Of a stretch of DNA of 64,000 nucleotides, positions 57,629 through 64,000 are shown in pieces. The stretch's first letter is position 1. Each line of letters opens with the position of its first letter. Both the position numbers and the translations under genes were made by a program. Origin of the DNA: Primula veris (lineage: Eukaryota; Streptophyta; Magnoliopsida; Ericales; Primulaceae); NCBI GenBank assembly GCA_963682055.1, contig OY821745.1, forward strand, positions 31,245,342 through 31,309,341. The letters run 5' to 3'. The notes below the pieces were generated by a model. It ran no database searches and had not been told where the DNA came from. It worked only from the letters and a program-made list of their open reading frames with translations.

Positions 57629-58151
57629 ACTAGTAATTTGAAGTTGTATCTCTACGCAACAACGAAGATTCAGTAGGCTCCCCTACCAATGGAAGTATCA
57701 ACTAGAGGATTTAGCTTAATAGCTTTTTAGTTTGTTTGGAACCTTGTTTATTTTGCTTTGATTGTCAAGTGAAGAAGCTATATATTATAGTAGCAAGTGT
57801 TTGTAAAATGTGAGTCTGTACAAATCTGGGTTACATGTGATGTACATGTGCTGAGTAGTTAAACAGACGAATAATAGTAAATTAGTAATCATCAAAGGGA
57901 ATAATAATTCTAATTTTAACAAATGCATAGAGGCAAAAAATCATTTGTAAATGAACTCAATACGTTTTCTTACATATCTATCCATCTCTTGATCATCATC
58001 ATATTCTCCAGCTAAGTCCTTTTACTAATACCAAATTTCAACATAATCTCCAACAGTGAAACATTTCGGCTTTTAATTAGAAATCAATGTCAATTAGATC
58101 TCTTGACAATCAATCATACGTACTTCTTTCAGATGTTATTTTCTCCACATT

Positions 58152-58203
58152 ATCTATTTCATGGTTGTCATAATATGCATATTATGACAACTATGAAATA
58201 GAT
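58152..58203. repeat. 52-bp near-perfect palindrome
   Basis: Arms ATCTATTTCATGGTTGTCAT and the six following bases AATATG are matched by their inverted complement with one mismatch and no loop. It could extrude as a cruciform or fold into a long RNA hairpin. Confidence 0.9.
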
Positions 58204-59589
58204 AAATCTATATACATATATTTATTTCAGATTATCAAGATTACATATAAAGCAATACAAAGACATGCATGATTCTATGGTGTTGGATACGATGACGGAT
58301 TATGCGCTATTGGTCTCACAGACTAATATTCATTCTGTATGTATCTCTCTATTGATGAGCATGGAGAAAAAGAGTGGTGATAGATTAGTTTGGGACCAAA
58401 CCCTAATTAATTTACTGTTGTACACATTACAAAGTTCATAATATATCACATGTTTAATTGGGCTCTTTTTAATATATCACCCATTCAAAAATATTAGTAC
58501 AAATATAATTATACCCCAATATATTTTTCAACAACCTCTCCAACTAATGAATCATTGGGTGATGAGTGCATTTAGGGGTACCTGGCCGTGGTGCTTCAAC
58601 TAAAAGCAAGAAGGAACAATCTAATGCTTGATTTGAATGTAGGGTTAAAAAAAATGCAATCCGATCCGTCGCATTTTGAGTATCAGATTTCGGATTTCTA
58701 CTAGTTTTATTTTCCTCGGATCCGATTTTTTTATAAAAGTATTCTCAAAATAACTGAACCATACCCATAACTAAACGGTTATGGATTGGATACGGATCGG
58801 ATCTCATCAATTTTTTTTATTATATATTTAATTGTTTTAAAAAGTTTCATCTTTATCTTTTATTCATGAATTATAAGTTATGAATAAATTGCATAATGGA
58901 ATTTTCTCACGTTTTTTTATGTGACGTCGGAAACTTTTGAAATTTTATACTTGAATCGAAAAAAAAATATATCAAATAGCATATGATATTGAAGTTTGAA
59001 TTAAAATACGGATGAATTGAAACTTGAAATATTGAATTGAATTTTTTCATTGTTGGGAAAACCCCACATTTTTATTTATCATACGATGAAAATAAAAACT
59101 TGGGAAAAATCTACATAATATTACTTAATCCAAACGAAATAGATATGACTATATATATATATAATATATATGAAATCAAAAAAAAAAAATTATTTTGTAT
59201 AATATATATGGAAGTGTCAATAAAATAAATTCTACATAATATTACTTAATCCAAACGAAACATATACGACGACGTATATGGAGTTTTTATATATATATAT
59301 ATATATATATGTATGGAAAAATATATAAAATGAATATGGAAAAATATATAAAATGAATATGGCAAAACTATGAAGTATAATAATTACTCGTTCTGGATTA
59401 TTTCATTTAGTTTTCGGATTATTTCTAGTTTTGGACTTTCGGATCGGATTTACAGATTTGAAATTGAAACTCATGTCCAATTCAAAACCATAGGACTCGA
59501 ATTGGGTATACACAGTATAACCAATTTTTAGCAAGTGCAAATAGTGTGATGAAACATAAATATAAATGTACGTAGCTAGCGCGATAGAA

Positions 59590-59729
59590 ATGATACCTGT
59601 TTCATCTGGTAAATCACTTATTCGTTTTATATTTGCATTCGTTAACTTCGGTTTCCATCCATTTTGATCATTACCATCTTCGTCATTTTTAGTATTGATA
59701 TCATCGTCTACACTTTGAATGCGACTCAT
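59590..59729 (-). other. Possible orphan first exon with an F-box-like start
   Basis: Minus-strand ATG at 59729 opens an acidic leader (MSRIQSVDDDINTKNDEDG) followed by KRISDLPDE, the usual beginning of an F-box (RISDLPDEIL in many plant proteins). It then meets a good donor (ACAG|GTATCATTT near 59597) and no matching downstream exon was found before the transposon material to the left. Either a gene remnant or a coincidence of a short motif. Confidence 0.3.
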
Positions 59730-60257
59730 TTTAAAAGAACGTTTACATAGACATTAAGAGTTATGTTCATAACATTTATACTCGTTCTTAATGGGCTTGC
59801 AACCTTTGGGCTTTTACAATTGTCGCTAGGGGATCGGTATTCCTGAGTTGTAGATTTGTCATGATAGAAAATGAGAATAAATACTTATTATTATTAAATA
59901 TGCATAAATATAATTGACCTATTTTGATTTATTTTAGTACTCTGATTTTATTTTATTTGAAATTAACCATTCTTTCATTTTATTTTATTAGTAATTACCA
60001 ACACCATGAATATATGGTGATATAAAAAAGGGAATACAATCAAACCAGTGATGTATCACCGGTGAATAAGACGCACAATCTGTTAAGGTGTGTTTAAGCA
60101 TATTCTTATTTCGGGGAATATACGTGCATAAATCACACCCTACCGAAGCTAGAGAACTATTCAAACTTGTGTTGTTTAACTATCGTATAACCTTTACTGC
60201 ATGAGTAGATACTCTTTGAATTTGAAAACTCTTTTTCGCCATTAATTAGAGCCCATA

Positions 60258-60459
60258 TCACAATGCCAGTGCTTCAGCCGCCTCCACAAAATAGTGACCA
60301 TTTTGCCTTGTTGCATATGCGGCCATGACATCACCTCCTTCTTCGTGAACAATTCCTAACCGCAGCATCACTAGTAAGTATGTGACCATTTTCACACTTT
60401 CCGTTACCGCTCCATCTGAACTCCAAATTATTCTTATTCGTTTTTTGGGCCGACAAACG
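60258..60459 (-). pseudogene. LINE/RVT_3 RNase H-like fragment, target of the Copia insertion
   Basis: Minus strand: CRPKKRIRIIWSSDGAV, then LGIVHEEGGDVMAAYATRQ and EAAEALAL match the RNase H-like (RVT_3) domain carried by plant LINEs and domesticated relatives (consensus: LKINSDGA, GVVIRDEEG.VMAA, EAEALAL). Its upstream part is cut at 60459/60460 by the end of a Copia LTR. The middle is degenerate. Confidence 0.6.
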
Positions 60460-61903
60460 TGTTGGTTTCCGTGTACGAAATAACAATTAACAATAATTAA
60501 AAGACTAAACAATAATTAAACAAAACCAATGTAACCTTTATTAATTTCCAATTGGAATAGAATAAACTGATTAAAAACATGTAGGTACTGAAAAGAAATT
60601 AAAACAAACGTTATCAGATTATTATTAATTAATAATCTGATGTACTGATTTGCAATTAATAAAAACTGCCGGACTGGAAAGTATAAACTTAACAGCCGGA
60701 CTGTTCTGATTTGAATTGAAATAACATGACTGAATTGAAACTATTCTAATTACTGAAATAAATTACAGAATAGTAATTACAGCAAAAAACATAACTTTAA
60801 ACTAATTACAAAAAGGTACATAAAGAATAGAAAAGCTACAGCTAAGTACAGAAAATTAAAATACTGAATTGAAAGGACAGGATGTAAAAAACAGAATTTA
60901 AGTGCGAAAAATAAATGGACAGAATAGAAATAAACAATTAGACGAGGCTACGGTTAACAGTATGCCCTTAACCGATATTCGCCCAACCACCTTGATGTTT
61001 CTGGTTGCGTTGGCGCTTCGATCCCAAGGTACAACGTCTCGGATGACTCGCCGGAAACTGGCGACGAGTCAAGGTCGAGCTGTTGGTGGGTGGTTCTCTC
61101 TGGTTGTAAGATGCTATGAAAAAATAATGCTGTTTAGAGAGAAGAGAGTATTTTCGTGTGTGTTTGAATGTGAGGGGATGGCTGCCTCATATAGAGGAAT
61201 TCTGAAACCGCAGAATTTAATGTGGTCATTTAATTCTGGGAGTTACATCCCCAGAATCCGCCTCCATTACTGCTGGAGTTTCAAACTTTCTGGAACTCTA
61301 GGGGCTGGCTCTTGCAAATATGCAAAAGTCCTTTTTTTCAGTTTAGTACAAGACCCAAGACCCAAGACCCAAGACCCAAGACCCAAGACCCGAGACCCGA
61401 GACCCGAGACATTCCCCAAATCCCAAATCCCAAATCCCGCATCCCGCGTCCCGTGACCCGAGGCCCGAGGCCCGAGGCCCCAGTCCCGAGACCCGAGCGA
61501 GCGCGCGCGTGTGTGGTACACACTAACCCACTCATGGGTATGTGGGCTTTATTAGTTTACCAACTACATGGGATGGACTTGTATATATAGTGTAAAAATC
61601 AACCTTGATTTTACAATGTGAGATAACCTTCATGGGTTAATTCCACTCTCTTTTCCATTTTCCAGATTTCGGTTTTTTCCCTCTTTCGAGTACCAACCTT
61701 CGAGTCCAATTATCATTCACACCCTTCCTCCGAATAGGTCATGCGATATACCGTTGTGAAGCTCGTCGTACGAGATACTCAAAAACTTTGAGTATGGCCT
61801 CAGAAAAACTGAGTAGTCGCATCGAAAATTGACTCAAAGATGGTCCCTTACCACTTGGAACAACCATGTTTAAAAACATGTTTTCCTACAATTTTTTCCA
61901 ACA
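60460..61903 (-). repeat. Copia 3' LTR, 1444 bp, TGTTGG...CCAACA
   Basis: On the minus strand the LTR starts TGTTGGAAAAAATTG at 61903, next to the PPT, and ends CCAACA at 60460. U3 contains a GA-rich heptamer repeat (61345-61500), a probable TATA box in CCTCTATATGAGGC near 61180-61195, and then a CT-rich leader (ACTCTCTTCTCTC near 61140) that should mark the start of R. Its tail includes a 29-base hairpin at 60612-60640. The fragment at 33525-34096 is a diverged relative. Confidence 0.8.
61345..61505. repeat. Heptanucleotide minisatellite inside the LTR
   Basis: 'agacccaagacccaag' in five to six perfect 7-base units grades into 'agacccg', then 'caaatcc', 'gcatcccgcgtcccg' and 'aggcccg' variants, ending in a (GC)n/(GT)n stretch. 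In the RNA sense it reads GGGTCTT, a guanine-run series. Although it looks like a telomeric heptamer, it is not the plant telomere unit CCCTAAA. Open frames here in several registers (Pro/Arg-rich or Gly/Leu-rich) are artefacts of the repeat. Confidence 0.9.
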
Positions 61904-61915
61904 ATCCCCCACATG
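61904..61915 (-). other. Polypurine tract of the Copia element
   Basis: CATGTGGGGGAT on the minus strand, directly before the LTR start TGTTGG. This is where plus-strand DNA synthesis is primed in Copia elements. Confidence 0.8.
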
Positions 61916-62460
61916 AATGTAATTGGCTCAAAAGCCCATGTCCTAAATGCAAATCAAGAGAACCGCAAAAGTTCACTTCCTAAGGTCAGGTAGCGCGCGC
62001 CTTGAACCTGCCGTAGCGGAGTACCACCCAGAATACTGCTATTAGGTAGCTGTAAAGCTTTGAACCATCAAGTTTTGTGTATCCCAGAATGGCACCCGCA
62101 CAGTGCCCTCTCTATCCACATACTAGGCCCTTTAGTTGTAGTCCATATTTGGCCTGGACTGCCTTGGCAACTTCAACTGAGTGCTTTAGTGAATTAGCCC
62201 AAGCTCATCACATGGTACCGGCCTTACACACTCGTTATAGGTGTTCCAAGTCGAAAGTGTCATGACTCACTTAACTCTACCGTCGAGTTACTTGGATCAT
62301 TAAGAGCCTCAAGCTCACCCTTACAATGGTACAGGTCTATCACTCTGTCATCGCTGAAATAGGCTGGGAACTCCAGGTTCCCAAGTGCTTTGTTCGGTTG
62401 CTCCCACAGTTCAGTTTCCCTTTGAACCTATCAGGAAAGATTCCGTTTAGGTTGGATTGC
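61916..62460 (-). other. Non-coding segment between Copia pol and the 3' LTR
   Basis: About 550 bases with no long frame in the sense orientation. GC content is higher than in the surrounding genome. Some plant Copia lineages carry such a spacer; nothing env-like was recognised. The plus-strand 62-codon frame at 62077 is not believed. Confidence 0.5.
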
Positions 62461-64000
62461 CTATGGGGGGGCCACCAATTTAATGGGCTTTAATCCCATT
62501 CCGTTCGATGACGTCTCGACTCCCACTTGAGTCAAGCCTTTAGTTAATGGATCCGCTATGTTTTCCTTTGATCTCACAAAATCTAAGGATACCACACCGT
62601 TGGATAACAATTCTCTTACGGATTTATGTCTCCGACGTATATGTCGAGACTTTCCATTATACATATGATCCTGAGCCCGCGAAATAGCTGATTGACTATC
62701 ACAATGCATGCTTATTGTGGGAACAAGTTTTGGCCACATTGGAATTCCTTCCAATAGACTTCTCAGCCAGTCTGCCTCTTCGGTTGCTAAGTCTAACGCT
62801 ATGAATTCTGATTCCATAGTAGACCTTGCAATACACGTTTGTTTGGAGGATCTCCAAGACACAGCAGCTCCTCCCATTATAAACACATATCCACTCGTGG
62901 ACCTTGTGCTATTGGAGTCTGATCTAGTTGGCATCTGAATACCCTTCCAGTACCGCTGGATATCTGGTATAGTGTAGCCCGTAATCGGCTGAAAATCTCA
63001 TATACCTGAGAAGTTTCATTATGGCCTTCCAGTGTTCCTCATTCGGATTGCTGTTGTACCTGCTCAGTCTACCCACTGAGTTTGCTATGTCTGGTCTAGT
63101 GCAATTCATTATATACATGAGACTGCCCATGACTCGAGAGAACTCCAATTGATTCACACTTTTAGCAAAATTCTTTTTCAGGTTACAGTTGAACTCAATT
63201 GGGGTTCTAGACATAGCCTTACTGCCCTTGTCAAACTTGTCTAATACTTGTTTAACATAGTGACCTTGGGACAAGGCATATCCTTATGATGTTTTGGTAA
63301 TCTTCATACCAAGTATTACATCAGCTATACCCAGATCCTTCCTATCGAAGTATTGTGACAACATTTTCTTTGTGGAGCTGATTCTATCATTACTCCCAAT
63401 TATGATCATGTCATCCACATAGAGACAGACTACGACACAGTCTCTTCCACTTCCTTTAGAGTAGACACATTTATCACACTCATTAATGTGAAAACCGTTT
63501 GATAGCATAATTCTATCAAACTTCTCGTGCCATTGCTTTGGCGCTTGTTTGAGTCCATATAGAGACTTTACAAGTTTGCACACTTGGTGCTCTTTACCAG
63601 GAACTACAAACCCTTCTAGTTGTTCTATTGAAATTTCTTCTTCCAGTTCTCCATTTAGAAATGCCGTATTTATATCCATTTGATGTATTTCCATATCAAA
63701 CAAAGCTGCGAGAGCAATGACGATTCGGAATGACGTTTTCCTGGAGACAGGAGCATACGTGTCAAAATAATCTACACATTCCGTTTGCCTGAAGCTTTTT
63801 ACTACAAGTCTCGCCTTTTATTCTCAATCGTGCCGTCAACCCTTAACTTCCTCTTGAAGATCCACTTGTGACCTAGGGGCTTACATCCTTTCGGAAGATC
63901 CACTAGTTCCCAAGTGTGGTTTTGCATGATTGATTCAATCTCATTTTGAATAGCTTCTTCCTAATATTGGGAATCCGGTGTTGACATAGCTTGTTTATAT
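62461..64000 (-). pseudogene. Copia pol: reverse transcriptase and RNase H, broken
   Basis: Reading leftward from the window edge: RT entry (NHTWELVDLPKG with a TAG in place of Trp shortly before, near 63961), KWIFKRKLRVDGTIE and a frameshift near 63815, then YAPVSRKTSFR, QMDINTAFLNGELEEEI, SLYGLKQAPKQWHEKFD and the catalytic VCLYVDDMIIIG (near 63400-63430). A TAA lies at 63284-63286. The tether follows ([28 protein letters not shown]). Another stop and frameshift at about 62930, in the DANW motif, precede RNase H ([40 protein letters not shown]), which ends at 62461. Integrase and Gag would lie to the right of the window. Confidence 0.88.

Larger units (their letters stand above)
52722..57640 (+). 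mobile_element. Plus-strand L1-type LINE, ~4.9 kb, with nested Cassandra LTR
   Basis: Contains the end of ORF1 (to 53200) and a damaged ORF2: endonuclease, reverse transcriptase, zinc-binding region and RNase H-like domain in order. The 5' end is truncated within ORF1, immediately after the duplicated B3 upstream sequence of gene H. A Cassandra-like solo LTR splits the RT at 55368-55658. No clear A tail or target duplication was found at the 3' end, so the right limit is the last coding stop plus a little. Confidence 0.85.
57641..60257. other. Gene-poor AT-rich DNA
   Basis: Mostly simple AT-rich sequence. Notable are a 52-bp palindrome (58152-58203), text resembling 'ggattggatacggatcgg' repeats (58640-58810), AT microsatellites at 59150-59315 with a small tandem duplication ('ggaaaaatatataaaatgaatat' twice near 59315 and 59337), and the possible exon at 59590-59729. 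Confidence 0.4.
60460..64000 (-). mobile_element. Defective Ty1/Copia retrotransposon, 3' part (runs off the window)
   Basis: Minus-strand element: pol (RT and RNase H) at about 62461-64000, a ~550-base non-coding stretch, a polypurine tract, then a 1444-bp 3' LTR at 60460-61903. The 5' half lies beyond the right edge. Pol carries several stops and frameshifts, so it is not autonomous. It entered an RVT_3 fragment at 60459. The 5-bp target copy at the left junction should be AAACG (60455-60459); its partner is outside the window. Confidence 0.88.

Noticed and set aside
60902..61456. 184-codon plus-strand gene
   Set aside because: It lies antisense within a Copia LTR and its C-terminus is the minisatellite.
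61267..61590. Overlapping frames on both strands encoding Pro/Arg-rich or Gly/Leu-rich proteins
   Set aside because: They are translations of a heptamer repeat in several registers within an LTR.

Overview
The window is nuclear DNA from a flowering plant, most likely a eudicot: it is AT-rich, its genes are split by GT-AG introns, and it holds a plant-type ribosomal P0 gene, a tandem array of plant-specific B3 (REM/VRN1-like) genes and typical plant transposons (L1-type LINEs with an RNase H tail, Ty1/Copia, Cassandra-like TRIM LTRs, hAT, CACTA and PIF MITEs). I cannot name the species.

Layout. 1-450: probable non-coding first exon of a minus-strand gene that leaves the window on the left. 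2838-6305: intact minus-strand gene for 60S acidic ribosomal protein P0, four coding exons, 319 aa, with a TATA box and site II promoter elements; its introns and flanks carry degenerate tandem duplications. 6.3-8.8 kb: AT-rich, repetitive, no gene. 8.85-52.6 kb: array of B3 genes, all on the minus strand. From left to right these are an orphan last-exon fragment (9.45 kb), a dead two-B3 gene (10.5-11.5), gene A (14.4-16.3, 258 aa), gene B (19.2-22.1, 266 aa), gene C (23.5-25.4, 269 aa), gene D (26.5-29.6, 254 aa), gene E (32.4-33.3, broken), F (34.5-35.1, broken), G (45.4-46.0, 163 aa, one B3 domain) and H (52.1-52.6, broken). A, C and E share one form of second B3 domain (type I) and B and D another (type II), so types alternate along the chromosome. 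F, G and H are a third, single-domain type in the right half.

The right half (35-64 kb) is mostly transposons in and around these B3 duplicates: a 3.1 kb minus-strand LINE upstream of F, a 1.3 kb 5'-truncated LINE with a 19-bp target-site duplication, a 1.9 kb foldback element with a 10-bp duplication that splits an unknown reading frame, a 5 kb LINE carrying a Cassandra-like solo LTR with a 5S rRNA-like core, and a defective Copia element that runs off the right edge.

The P0 gene is a housekeeping translation gene. The B3 genes are candidate DNA-binding regulators that grew by repeated local duplication, with roughly half of the copies now dead. I found no operon-like or defence-like system; the more unusual material is the history written in the B3 array and the nested elements. 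Exon joins were worked out by hand from splice consensus and paralogue alignment and have no transcript support.
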